A DNA stretch of 5,113 bases from Methanobacterium sp. (GCA_003162115.1 PMMV01000004.1:137-5249); one strand, 5' to 3'. Shown: positions 1 through 5,113, numbered from the stretch's first letter. The notes: generated from the letters alone by a model not told the origin. Program-made: numbers and translations.

Positions 1-203
1 TTGTTGATGATTATCTTTGCTTCTCTTGCATTATCTGCAACCTTGAGGATGTCCCTTACAACTATAAGGAGAGGTAATGATTCCTCGATAGCGTGTGGTC
101 CTGCACTTGGTTTTACAGTCCATTTATCCTCTTTGGGGTGAATGGGCCAGTGCACTGGTGATTTGAATCGTTTAAGATGTTTTCTTGATCCCATCTTTGC
201 CAT
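1..203 (-). CDS. rps4e: Small-subunit ribosomal protein eS4 (S4e), N-terminal part
   Basis: This is the start of eS4, a small-subunit protein found only in archaea and eukaryotes. The window ends after 67 complete codons, so the S4-like RNA-binding and KOW-like parts expected further on are not visible. The N-terminus carries the conserved basic stretch [13 protein letters not shown] followed by [12 protein letters not shown] and a [11 protein letters not shown] segment, all typical of archaeal eS4. The ATG lies one base after the uL24 stop codon (TAA-T-ATG), so translation is probably coupled to uL24. A purine-rich GAGGAAGGG stretch inside the end of uL24 serves as a moderate ribosome binding site. 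A second in-frame ATG at codon 4 could also start, but the first is better placed. Family assignment is firm; the gene is cut by the window edge, not truncated as far as can be seen. Confidence 0.93.
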   Translation of the reverse strand, partial: MAKMGSRKHLKRFKSPVHWPIHPKEDKWTVKPSAGPHAIEESLPLLIVVRDILKVADNAREAKIIIN

Positions 204-204
204 A

Positions 205-558
205 TTATCCCTTCCTCTCTAATACATCATTTCTTTCATCGTCTTCTATATCGAGTTCCAATATCATGACGTTTGAAGGATGAACAGGATGGTAAACTTT
301 GTTTCCATCAGGTTTCTGTACTGACATACCCTCGATCATGACACGATAATTTTTAAGGTCGACTTTTTCAATTTTTCCTTCGTGGTCCTTGAAATCTCCA
401 CGCATAACCTTTATAAGATCACCTTTTTTCACAGGGAGAGATCTTCGGTGGTACTGCTCCCTAAGTTCCTCACTCAGTAATACGCTCATTAACTTGTGGC
501 GTATGTGTAATGGTGCCTTATAAATAAATTTCCTCTGTTTTCTTGGCTGTGTTGACAT
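205..558 (-). CDS. rpl24: Large-subunit ribosomal protein uL24 (L24)
   Basis: uL24 is an early-assembling protein that binds the 5' part of 23S rRNA, near the peptide exit. The 117 residues match the usual archaeal length. A basic N-terminus (residues 1-24, with KAPLHIRHK) leads into the KOW domain at about 45-72 ([20 protein letters not shown]). The conserved archaeal block [18 protein letters not shown] follows at 80-97. The C-terminus is acidic (ELDIEDDE). The ATG is preceded by a full AGGTGAT ribosome binding site with a 5-nt spacer, so the start is well fixed. It lies 20 nt downstream of uL14 and one base before eS4, in the tightly packed end of the operon. Confidence 0.97.
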   Translation of the reverse strand: MSTQPRKQRKFIYKAPLHIRHKLMSVLLSEELREQYHRRSLPVKKGDLIKVMRGDFKDHEGKIEKVDLKNYRVMIEGMSVQKPDGNKVYHPVHPSNVMILELDIEDDERNDVLERKG

Positions 559-563
559 ATATT

Positions 564-570
564 ATCACCT
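564..570 (-). promoter_or_regulatory. Ribosome binding site of uL24 (AGGTGAT)
   Basis: The minus strand reads AGGTGAT five bases before the uL24 ATG. This matches the complement of the archaeal 16S 3' end (AUCACCU) over seven bases, which fixes the start. The same heptamer precedes uS17. Confidence 0.85.
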
Positions 571-578
571 ATTTATAT

Positions 579-977
579 TTAAACTATTATACTGGCAGCA
601 CTTCCAATAGCAGGCCATCTGTCAGCTGCTTCCTTGGCTATAGGTCCCCTTATTTCTGAACCCTTAAGCACACCTTCAATACTTATAATTACTGCGGCGT
701 TATCTTCAAATTTGATCCTTAATCCATCAGCCCTTTTGAATTCTTTTTTCTGCCTGACCACAACCGCTGTTGTGACCTCTTTTCTCATGTCAACGCTGCC
801 TTTTTTAACCGAGACAACGATCATGTCACCGACACCTGCAGGTGCTAATCTTCTTCTAACACCCTTGTATCCTTTGACAGCTATGATCTCAACTTCCCTT
901 GCACCGGTGTTGTCAATGCACTGGAGTCTAGCACCTATGGGGAGTGCTTTTGTAATATTGGAGGTAATTGCCTTCAT
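579..977 (-). CDS. rpl14: Large-subunit ribosomal protein uL14 (L14)
   Basis: uL14 binds 23S rRNA at the subunit interface and takes part in intersubunit bridges. The 132 residues are the normal archaeal length. Visible family features are [19 protein letters not shown] near residues 18-36, [16 protein letters not shown] at about 45-60, the [15 protein letters not shown] segment at about 71-85 that covers the L14 signature, and the C-terminal [18 protein letters not shown]. The ATG directly follows the TAA of uS17 with no spacer, so it is probably translated by coupling. A GGGAG stretch in the last codons of uS17 can act as its ribosome binding site. A long open frame on the opposite strand across this gene is a shadow. 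Confidence 0.97.
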   Translation of the reverse strand: MKAITSNITKALPIGARLQCIDNTGAREVEIIAVKGYKGVRRRLAPAGVGDMIVVSVKKGSVDMRKEVTTAVVVRQKKEFKRADGLRIKFEDNAAVIISIEGVLKGSEIRGPIAKEAADRWPAIGSAASIIV

Positions 978-1298
978 TTACTCTTCTCCCTTTACTTCAA
1001 CTAGTACGAAGTGTTTAGTCTTGCTTAGAGATCTGCATTCTGCGATCTTCACAGAGTCTCCAACCTTAACATCTAAACAGTCAGGTTTGTGAGCGCTGAT
1101 TTTTGATTTTCTCTTTTCGTATCTCTCGTACTTACTGATGAATTTGTAAAAACTCCTCTCTACTGTAATGGTCCTTTCTGCCTTTTCACTAGTTACTATT
1201 CCTTCAAGTATTTGACCCCTCACAGGGAGGGTTCCATGAAAGGGACAGTTGGGATCTTCACATTCTACTTTTGGTTCTTTAACGTCGATACCAACCAT
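978..1298 (-). CDS. rps17: Small-subunit ribosomal protein uS17 (S17)
   Basis: uS17 is a primary 16S rRNA-binding protein with an OB fold. The 106 residues are longer than bacterial S17 because of the archaeal N-terminal part, which holds C13-x4-C18-x2-H21, a possible metal site or its remnant. The OB core starts near [24 protein letters not shown] (27-50). The S17 signature [16 protein letters not shown] is at 80-95. The ATG has a complete AGGTGAT ribosome binding site three bases upstream. A 121-nt AT-rich gap separates it from the RNase P protein gene, so it may be the first gene of a sub-transcript that continues into uL14, uL24 and eS4. That last point is inferred from spacing. Confidence 0.97.
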   Translation of the reverse strand: MVGIDVKEPKVECEDPNCPFHGTLPVRGQILEGIVTSEKAERTITVERSFYKFISKYERYEKRKSKISAHKPDCLDVKVGDSVKIAECRSLSKTKHFVLVEVKGEE

Positions 1299-1419
1299 TT
1301 TATCACCTTATATGTCCTTTTAATTTATATGTTCAATTTTTAAAAATTTATATCGAATTTAATCTTTTCTGAGTATGTTGCATGAGAATTTTATATTCAA
1401 TTACTTTAATGACATCCCA
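1299..1419 (-). promoter_or_regulatory. AT-rich gap before uS17 with candidate archaeal promoter
   Basis: This 121-nt gap is the longest in the window and is very AT-rich. On the minus strand three TATA-like octamers occur: TATAAAAT at 1395-1388, TATAAATT at 1352-1345 and TATAAATT at 1329-1322. The middle one, preceded by CGA, would place a start about 25 nt downstream near 1325, giving a short leader that still contains the AGGTGAT site. The last one would start transcription inside or after that site, so it is a poorer candidate. No open frame of note and no RNA gene is visible. AT-rich spacers often contain TATA-like words by chance, so the call is weak. Confidence 0.35.
1302..1308 (-). 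promoter_or_regulatory. Ribosome binding site of uS17 (AGGTGAT)
   Basis: The minus strand reads AGGTGAT-AAA-ATG. The match to the 16S anti-Shine-Dalgarno end is full length over seven bases. The strong site supports the ATG at 1298 and argues against leaderless translation of uS17. Confidence 0.8.
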
Positions 1420-1701
1420 TCAGTACTTTCTGAATTTCTTCTTAATCCTGTCTTCAGGGCGAGCAACGATAATCCTGCCGTCAACTTCAACAACTGCACT
1501 ACTTGGCAGTGTGAAGCGGAAGGTTGCAACGTTTTTTGGGATGATTTTTTCACATCCCTCTACATCCTCCACCTTGATGGTGTTCTTTGTTTCGTCGACA
1601 ACTTCTCCCTTGATTCCTGTAAAACCTTTATGTGAGCTTTTTACAACCTCAACACCCAGTCCCACAAGTTCGTGTCGGAATATGTTTTGTGGAGTGATCA
1701 T
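1420..1701 (-). CDS. rnp1: RNase P protein component 1 (Rpp29/Pop4 family)
   Basis: This is the archaeal RNase P subunit related to human Rpp29/Pop4. With Rpp21 it supports the RNase P RNA that removes 5' leaders from tRNA precursors. From the ATG at 1701 the protein has 93 residues, beginning MITPQNIFRHELVGLGVEVV. It continues with GIKGEVVDETKNTIKVED and IPKNVATFRFTLP, the Sm-like barrel core, and ends in the basic IVARPEDRIKKKFRKY typical of the family. The open frame extends upstream to a TTG at 1740, adding 13 residues that lack family character. I prefer the ATG because it has a GGTGG site 4 nt upstream and gives the usual archaeal length. It lies 65 nt downstream of aIF1 and 121 nt upstream of uS17. 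Family assignment is firm, the start fairly so. Confidence 0.93.
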   Translation of the reverse strand: MITPQNIFRHELVGLGVEVVKSSHKGFTGIKGEVVDETKNTIKVEDVEGCEKIIPKNVATFRFTLPSSAVVEVDGRIIVARPEDRIKKKFRKY

Positions 1702-1738
1702 TGTTCCACCGATAAAAGATCTATGGATGGTGACATAC

Positions 1739-1766
1739 AAAAATAAACATGAAATTCCCCATGTTT
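1739..1766 (-). terminator. Possible weak terminator or attenuator hairpin after aIF1
   Basis: Right after the aIF1 TAA, the minus strand shows AAACATG (1766-1760), an 8-nt loop GGGAATTT, then CATGTTT (1751-1745). That is a 7-bp stem, followed by ATTTTT. Stem plus U-rich tail resembles an intrinsic terminator. However, the stem has only two G-C pairs, and the downstream genes seem to need read-through, so partial termination or transcript processing is as likely as full termination. Confidence 0.3.
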
Positions 1767-2105
1767 TTATCTACGTCTTTTCCTTCCCCTATCTTCCCTG
1801 TTTTTGATTTCGATGGTGTCCGAAGAAAAGCCCATGTTAGCTAGAACTTCTTTGACCCTTCTTTTGTGGTCTCCTTGAAGTTCTATCTGACCCTTTTTGG
1901 CTGTTCCTCCACAGGCACATTTCGCCTTCAGTTCCTTTGTTAGTTCCTTTATATCAATATCGTGCTCATCTATGCCCTCAACGATGGTCATAAGTTTTCC
2001 GAATCTTCTTCTAACTGTATAGACCTTAACTTTTTGAATTTCTCTGGCTATCTCCTCGCAGACGCAAAGTTCTTCAGGAAGACCGCATATCTCACAGACT
2101 TTCAT
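1767..2105 (-). CDS. sui1: Translation initiation factor aIF1 (SUI1/eIF1 family)
   Basis: aIF1 binds the small subunit near the P site and helps reject wrong start codons; it is the archaeal counterpart of eIF1 and relative of bacterial YciH. The 112-residue protein starts with a Cys-rich segment, C4-x2-C7 and C14-x-C16, which could hold zinc. The SUI1 domain follows at about 25-100. It includes [16 protein letters not shown] (31-46), with the basic loop implicated in ribosome contact, and [18 protein letters not shown] (63-80), the most conserved SUI1 stretch. The C-terminus is a basic tail ([10 protein letters not shown]). The ATG lies five bases after the uL29 stop, with GGAG inside the last uL29 codons as a rather distant binding site, so coupling to uL29 is likely. 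Confidence 0.95.
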   Translation of the reverse strand: MKVCEICGLPEELCVCEEIAREIQKVKVYTVRRRFGKLMTIVEGIDEHDIDIKELTKELKAKCACGGTAKKGQIELQGDHKRRVKEVLANMGFSSDTIEIKNREDRGRKRRR

Positions 2106-2110
2106 CGATT

Positions 2111-2317
2111 TTATTTCTCCTGCTGTTTTTCGTTCATTATGGTAAGGACACGTGCGATCGTTCGTTTAAGTTCCTTGATTTTACCTGGATTTTCATAAAC
2201 CCCTGCAGCTGCACTTTTTGAGATGTTTTTCGCATGTTCAGCCCTGAGTTCATCCAGTTTCTTCTGGATCTCTTCCATCTCCAATGCTCGTATTTCCTTG
2301 CTTCTTAATATTACCAT
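2111..2317 (-). CDS. rpl29: Large-subunit ribosomal protein uL29 (L29)
   Basis: uL29 is a small helical protein that binds 23S rRNA next to the peptide exit, close to the signal recognition particle docking site. From the ATG at 2317 it has 68 residues, starting [20 protein letters not shown], the usual archaeal L29 opening. [15 protein letters not shown], the L29 signature region, lies near the C-terminus. The frame remains open to a GTG at 2353, which would add 12 residues (MKLSQVIKGCRE). That start has no ribosome binding site and no family support, whereas the ATG has AGGATG 8 nt upstream. The gap from uS3 is then 46 nt. It is followed after 5 nt by aIF1. Confidence 0.93.
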   Translation of the reverse strand: MVILRSKEIRALEMEEIQKKLDELRAEHAKNISKSAAAGVYENPGKIKELKRTIARVLTIMNEKQQEK

Positions 2318-2363
2318 TTCTCTACATCCTTTTATAACTTGTGATAATTTCACAGATTATATT

Positions 2364-3335
2364 TTATTCTGATTTATCGGCTTTTTCAGCGGTTTCTTCT
2401 GGTTCTGGAGCTTCCTGAACTTCAGCTTCATCCGCTTTGGGATTACTTTCCTCTTCTTCTACTGGAGTATCTTCAGTAGTTTCCGGTTCTGCTTCTTCCT
2501 TTTTAGGTTCTTCCGATTTTTTTTCTACTGATGTTTCTTCAGTGGTTTTTGCTTCCGCTTCAACCTCTTCAGGTTCTTCAGAAGCTTCTTCAGTATCTTC
2601 TACAACTTCTTCAATGATGTCTGCTTCGGCTGCTTCTTCCGCTGCTTCTTCAACAATGTCTTCAACAACACTTTCGACAGATTCAACCTTGTCTGGAGTT
2701 GTTTCTACTTCTACAACGTCTTCAACAACAGCTTCTTCGACTTCAATCTTTAAAATGTCAACCTTATCTGGTAAAACCACATCTGGCGGCATAATTCTAA
2801 CATTAATTCCAAGAACACCGGGTTTGAGCTGTACTGTTGCAAATCCATGTCTCACAAATCTGATAGCTGGTTCTCCACATTTTTTGATGTAGCCATCTGA
2901 AAATTTGGCACATGCGGATCGTGAACCCCTTATCTTTCCTGAGATGGTTACTTCAACACCCTGGGCTCCTGCACCCATGATTCTGCGTAGCGCAGTGTAA
3001 GCAACTCTCCTGAAATGCATTCCCCTCTGAAGCATGGCAGCAATTTTATGAGCCATTATCTTAGGGTTAAGCTCTGGTATTTCAACTTCTTTAACCTCTA
3101 CTTGAGGGTTTTCAAGACCGTAACCAGTTTTAAGGTTTTGGGTTATGCTTCGGACAGTTTTTCCACCTCTTCCTATGACCATACCCGGTCTTTCAGCGTA
3201 AACAACAACCATTGTACCGAGAGGGGTTACCTGGATTTCCATTCCACCATAACCTGCCCTTTCAAGCTCATTTTCAAGGTATTCGTCGATTCTTGTTCTT
3301 TTAAGTCCTTCTGTTACGAAATCCTTTTCAATCAT
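2364..3335 (-). CDS. rps3: Small-subunit ribosomal protein uS3 (S3) with long acidic C-terminal tail
   Basis: uS3 sits in the head of the small subunit at the mRNA entry site. Of 323 residues, about 1-198 form the family core. A type II KH domain covers roughly 17-90, with the RNA-binding GxxG loop G55-R-G-G58. The C-terminal S3 domain is recognised by GAQGVEVTISGKIRGSRSA (123-141) and by VRHGFATVQLKPGVLGINVRI. Residues 199-323 are a low-complexity tail with about 46 Glu and 8 Asp against 9 Lys, no Arg, Gly or aromatic residue; it is probably disordered. It contains short internal repeats. The tail is in frame with no stop or shift, so it appears genuine. The ATG lies 5 nt after uL22, with GGAGG inside the end of uL22. 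The opposite-strand Ser-rich open frame here is an artefact of the Glu-rich codons. Confidence 0.97.
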   Translation of the reverse strand: MIEKDFVTEGLKRTRIDEYLENELERAGYGGMEIQVTPLGTMVVVYAERPGMVIGRGGKTVRSITQNLKTGYGLENPQVEVKEVEIPELNPKIMAHKIAAMLQRGMHFRRVAYTALRRIMGAGAQGVEVTISGKIRGSRSACAKFSDGYIKKCGEPAIRFVRHGFATVQLKPGVLGINVRIMPPDVVLPDKVDILKIEVEEAVVEDVVEVETTPDKVESVESVVEDIVEEAAEEAAEADIIEEVVEDTEEASEEPEEVEAEAKTTEETSVEKKSEEPKKEEAEPETTEDTPVEEEESNPKADEAEVQEAPEPEETAEKADKSE

Positions 3336-3340
3336 TTAAT

Positions 3341-3802
3341 CTATGCCTCCCCTAGAACTACCTGTATATGGGTTGTTGGTGTGTTAAAGGGACTGGCCCT
3401 TCCGAATGCCCTTGGTGTCCATCCTCTTATGATGTAACCACGATGACTGGATATATGAACTATTTTAAGGTCTTCTGTTTCTAGGCCCTTGTACTCTGCA
3501 TTTGCCTCTGCGTTTTCCAGTACCTGAAGTATGTGTTCAGCAGCTTTTACTGGATAACGTCCAGTTGGCCATCCTACAAGTCCTCTTTTATGTCCTACTT
3601 TTTTATTGTGTCTTTTGAATGGTACAGGAGTTTCCTTTTTCATAACTGCCTGAAGGTATTCTTTAGCATCATCGAGGTGCATTCCCCTTATGGTACGACA
3701 TATCTCGACAGAGTGCTTAGGGGAAATCTTCATAGCCTTCCCTGCAGCTTTTGCTGTTTTTCCTGTATATTCATCCTGATAAGCGTATTTGATCTTCGCC
3801 AT
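3341..3802 (-). CDS. rpl22: Large-subunit ribosomal protein uL22 (L22)
   Basis: uL22 contacts all 23S rRNA domains and sends a beta-hairpin into the peptide exit tunnel. The 153 residues are the archaeal/eukaryotic long form. [18 protein letters not shown] (24-41) corresponds to the first core helix region. [20 protein letters not shown] (72-91) is the archaeal insert. [20 protein letters not shown] (124-143) is the conserved hairpin that lines the tunnel. The ATG follows uS19 by 12 nt. The binding site AAGGAG overlaps the uS19 stop codon, a layout that favours translational coupling. The stop is TAG, and the uS3 ribosome binding site lies within the last codons. Confidence 0.97.
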   Translation of the reverse strand: MAKIKYAYQDEYTGKTAKAAGKAMKISPKHSVEICRTIRGMHLDDAKEYLQAVMKKETPVPFKRHNKKVGHKRGLVGWPTGRYPVKAAEHILQVLENAEANAEYKGLETEDLKIVHISSHRGYIIRGWTPRAFGRASPFNTPTTHIQVVLGEA

Positions 3803-3814
3803 TGTAACTTCTCC

Positions 3815-4228
3815 TTATTTAAGCGGTACGAACATGGATGATCTTGTTGCTCCCATACCCGGATCTCCGTGCTGAACCCTCTGCCTTGTGACTGAAAATT
3901 CACCGAAGTAACATCCGATCATCTCTGGCTGGATAACCACGTTGATAAATTCTTTTCCACTGTAGATTCCGAAGGTCATTCCAACCATTTCAGGAAGTAC
4001 TATCATATCTCTGCAGTGTGTTTTTATGATCTGCGGTCTTCCATCCTTTCTTGGTCCTTCCTTTTTGATCTTCCTTATTTTCTCGAGAACCTTCTTTTGC
4101 CTAGGCAAAAATCCTCTTTTTAGGGATCTTCTCTGCCTTGATGGTAACAGTTGTATAACATTGTCCAGCGGCATGTCCTGCAGTTCTTCCAATGTGTAAC
4201 CGCGATAATTGAATACTTTTCTTGCCAA
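3815..4228 (-). CDS. rps19: Small-subunit ribosomal protein uS19 (S19), TTG start
   Basis: uS19 binds 16S rRNA in the head and contacts the A-site side and bridges to the large subunit. The 137 residues are the archaeal/eukaryotic form (S15e type). The N-terminus [17 protein letters not shown] is conserved. The S19 signature spans about 90-115, with [11 protein letters not shown] and [11 protein letters not shown] visible. [18 protein letters not shown] closes the protein. The start codon is TTG, not ATG: the conserved residues begin immediately after it, a strong AGGAGG site lies 7 nt upstream, and the next ATG (codon 19) would remove conserved sequence. A tandem 10-bp repeat sits directly upstream of the binding site. 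The gene is 61 nt downstream of uL2. Confidence 0.96.
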   Translation of the reverse strand: MARKVFNYRGYTLEELQDMPLDNVIQLLPSRQRRSLKRGFLPRQKKVLEKIRKIKKEGPRKDGRPQIIKTHCRDMIVLPEMVGMTFGIYSGKEFINVVIQPEMIGCYFGEFSVTRQRVQHGDPGMGATRSSMFVPLK

Positions 4229-4235
4229 TTAGTCT

Positions 4236-4241
4236 CCTCCT
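4236..4241 (-). promoter_or_regulatory. Ribosome binding site fixing the TTG start of uS19
   Basis: The minus strand reads AGGAGG, then seven bases, then TTG. This is the strongest purine match in the gap. It supports the TTG at 4228 as the true start even though no ATG is near. Confidence 0.8.
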
Positions 4242-4242
4242 A

Positions 4243-4262
4243 ATCCGTTTATATCCGTTTAT
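4243..4262 (-). repeat. Perfect tandem 10-bp repeat in the uL2-uS19 leader
   Basis: On the minus strand the unit ATAAACGGAT occurs twice without spacer or mismatch. It ends one base before the AGGAGG site of uS19 at 4241-4236. The rest of the 61-nt gap is AT-rich. The role is unknown; it could be a protein-binding site in RNA or DNA, or a small slippage duplication. Confidence 0.75.
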
Positions 4263-4289
4263 TTATAATATTTAAAATATTTGGAGTAA

Positions 4290-5015
4290 TTATCTCCTTC
4301 TACCAGTTCTGCTAGCTGCTATTGAACCAACCTTTCTTCCTGGCGGTGCGTGTCTTGATATAGTTGTAGGTTTACCAGGATGCTGCCTGTTTCCTCCACC
4401 GTGTGGGTGGTCCACTGCGTTCATTGCCACTCCTCTGACACTGACATTCTTCTTACCTTTAGCTTTAAGGGCGTGGTACCTGTTTCCTGCCTTGAGGAAT
4501 GGTTTCTCCTTTCTTCCTCCGCCTGCAACAACACCTACAGTGGCCCTGCAGCGGGGGTTGAATGCCTTTAATTCACCTGATGGTAATTCAACAATTGCCT
4601 TACCAACATCGTGAGTTATTAAAGAAGCGTAAGTTCCTGATGACCTGACAAATCTTCCGCCGTCACCTGGATGTTTTTCTAAATTGTACAGTGGTGTACC
4701 TTCAGGAATTTCTGCAAGTGGTAATGAGTTTCCTGGGTTAATTGGAGCTGAAATTCCACATGCAACTTCATCAGCAATTTGTATTCCTTCAGGTGCTAAA
4801 ATAAGACTTTTTTCTCCATTTTCAAATTTTACTAATGCCACAGGGGCTGTTCTGCCAGGGTCGTGTATTATGTCTGTTACTTTTCCCTTTAGGCATCCAT
4901 CCTTCTCCAGATCATCGTATGATCTGTAGGCGATTTTTCCCCTGAATCGGTGTGATGCACTCTTGTAAGTAGGAGTTCCTCTTCCTCTTCTCTGGATTAT
5001 TAATCGTTTTCCCAT
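4290..5015 (-). CDS. rpl2: Large-subunit ribosomal protein uL2 (L2)
   Basis: uL2 is a core large-subunit protein needed for subunit joining and for the structure of the peptidyl transferase region. The 241 residues match archaeal uL2. The N-terminus MGKRLIIQRRGRGTPTYKS is the archaeal form. An OB-like part follows with GKVTDIIHDPGRTAPVALV (44-62), then the SH3-like part with NLEKHPGDGGRFVRSSGTYA (111-130). The L2 signature GVAMNAVDHPHGGG is at 195-208; its D202, H203 and H205 correspond to the DHPH residues discussed for E. coli L2 activity. The C-terminus is basic (GSIAASRTGRRR). GGAGG lies 7 nt before the ATG. An inverted repeat lies just upstream in the gap to uL23. Confidence 0.98.
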   Translation of the reverse strand: MGKRLIIQRRGRGTPTYKSASHRFRGKIAYRSYDDLEKDGCLKGKVTDIIHDPGRTAPVALVKFENGEKSLILAPEGIQIADEVACGISAPINPGNSLPLAEIPEGTPLYNLEKHPGDGGRFVRSSGTYASLITHDVGKAIVELPSGELKAFNPRCRATVGVVAGGGRKEKPFLKAGNRYHALKAKGKKNVSVRGVAMNAVDHPHGGGNRQHPGKPTTISRHAPPGRKVGSIAASRTGRRR

Positions 5016-5090
5016 TTTATTTCCTCCATTGGGGTGTTAAGTATCCGAAATCGGATTTAACATGATATTGGTATGATAAGAATAATACTA
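5016..5090 (-). other. uL23-uL2 intergenic leader
   Basis: A 75-nt non-coding gap, AT-rich in its upstream half, holding the inverted repeat at 5035-5062 and the GGAGG ribosome binding site of uL2 at 5027-5023. No clear TATA element placed to serve uL2 was recognised. Confidence 0.6.
5035..5062 (-). promoter_or_regulatory. Inverted repeat (possible RNA hairpin) in the uL23-uL2 leader
   Basis: On the minus strand, TGTTAA (5062-5057) and ATCCG (5056-5052) pair with CGGAT (5047-5043) and TTAACA (5040-5035). The loop is ATTT and there is a 2-nt bulge (AC) on the 3' side. That gives 11 base pairs. It ends seven bases before the GGAGG of uL2, and no U-run follows, so it is not a typical terminator. 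It may be a regulatory hairpin, a processing site or a DNA dyad. Confidence 0.5.
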
Positions 5091-5113
5091 TTAGAATACT
5101 CCCATTTTAACTG
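5091..5113 (-). CDS. rpl23: Large-subunit ribosomal protein uL23 (L23), last codons only
   Basis: Only the end of this gene is in the window. The minus-strand frame that ends in TAA at 5093-5091 reads VKMGVF. An ending in Gly-Val/Ile-Phe/Tyr after a small hydrophobic helix is typical of archaeal uL23, and uL23 is the gene that precedes uL2 in this operon in archaea. Six residues alone are weak evidence; most of the confidence comes from gene order. Confidence 0.7.

Noticed and set aside
634..1092. Plus-strand open frame of 152 codons opposite uL14 and uS17
   Set aside because: It lies wholly against two certain ribosomal genes and its product has only the hydrophobic and Ser/Thr bias expected of an antisense shadow.
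1375..1807. Two overlapping plus-strand open frames across RNase P protein 1
   Set aside because: They overlap each other in different frames and run against a recognised gene; no ribosome binding site or family motif supports them.
2437..2892. Plus-strand open frame of 151 codons, very rich in Ser and Thr
   Set aside because: It is the complement of the Glu-rich uS3 tail (GAA/GAG codons read as TTC/CTC and shifted to Ser codons). It has no plausible binding site and no family resemblance.
3015..3841. Plus-strand open frames opposite uS3 and uL22
   Set aside because: Antisense shadows of conserved ribosomal genes, without motifs.
4261..4268. TATA-like TTATAAAT in the uL2-uS19 gap as a promoter for uS19
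   Set aside because: A start about 25 nt downstream would fall within or at the AGGAGG site, so the transcript would lose its ribosome binding site; the gap is simply AT-rich.
1..5113. CRISPR array, insertion sequence, tRNA or rRNA gene, or a foreign gene cluster
   Set aside because: No regularly spaced repeats, transposase motifs, terminal inverted repeats or RNA-gene signatures were seen. The window is filled by a conserved operon with uniform strand and style.

Overview
This window is a stretch of an archaeal ribosomal-protein operon (the S10-spc type cluster). Every gene lies on the minus strand, so the operon reads from the right edge to the left edge. In order of transcription it holds: the last codons of uL23, then uL2, uS19, uL22, uS3, uL29, translation factor aIF1 (SUI1 family), RNase P protein 1 (Rpp29/Pop4 family), uS17, uL14, uL24 and the first 67 codons of eS4. 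The protein forms are archaeal/eukaryotic (eS4, the Cys-containing N-terminus of uS17, the long uS19 and uL22). An RNase P protein and aIF1 sitting between uL29 and uS17 is a euryarchaeal arrangement. The protein sequences, the moderate-to-low GC content and the GGAGG / AGGTGAT ribosome binding sites fit a methanogen of the Methanobacteriales, probably close to Methanobacterium; the genus is an inference.

Right part (5113 to 2364): small-subunit and large-subunit proteins follow closely. The uL23-uL2 gap (75 nt) holds a good inverted repeat. The uL2-uS19 gap (61 nt) holds a perfect tandem 10-bp repeat and leads to a TTG start. uS19-uL22 and uL22-uS3 are separated by only 12 and 5 nt. uS3 carries a very acidic C-terminal extension of about 125 residues built partly from short repeats; this is the most unusual coding feature here.

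Middle (2317 to 1299): uL29 and RNase P protein 1 are best started at internal ATG codons, giving 68 and 93 residues, rather than at upstream GTG/TTG codons. A weak hairpin with a U-rich tail follows the aIF1 stop codon. A 121-nt AT-rich gap separates RNase P protein 1 from uS17 and is the best place for an internal promoter.

Left part (1298 to 1): uS17, uL14, uL24 and eS4 are packed with gaps of 0, 20 and 1 nt, which implies coupled translation. Together the genes supply core parts of both ribosomal subunits, start-codon selection and tRNA 5' maturation. I see no mobile element, CRISPR array, tRNA, rRNA or foreign gene, and no evidence for a new system; the points worth checking are the uS3 tail and the structured intergenic leaders.
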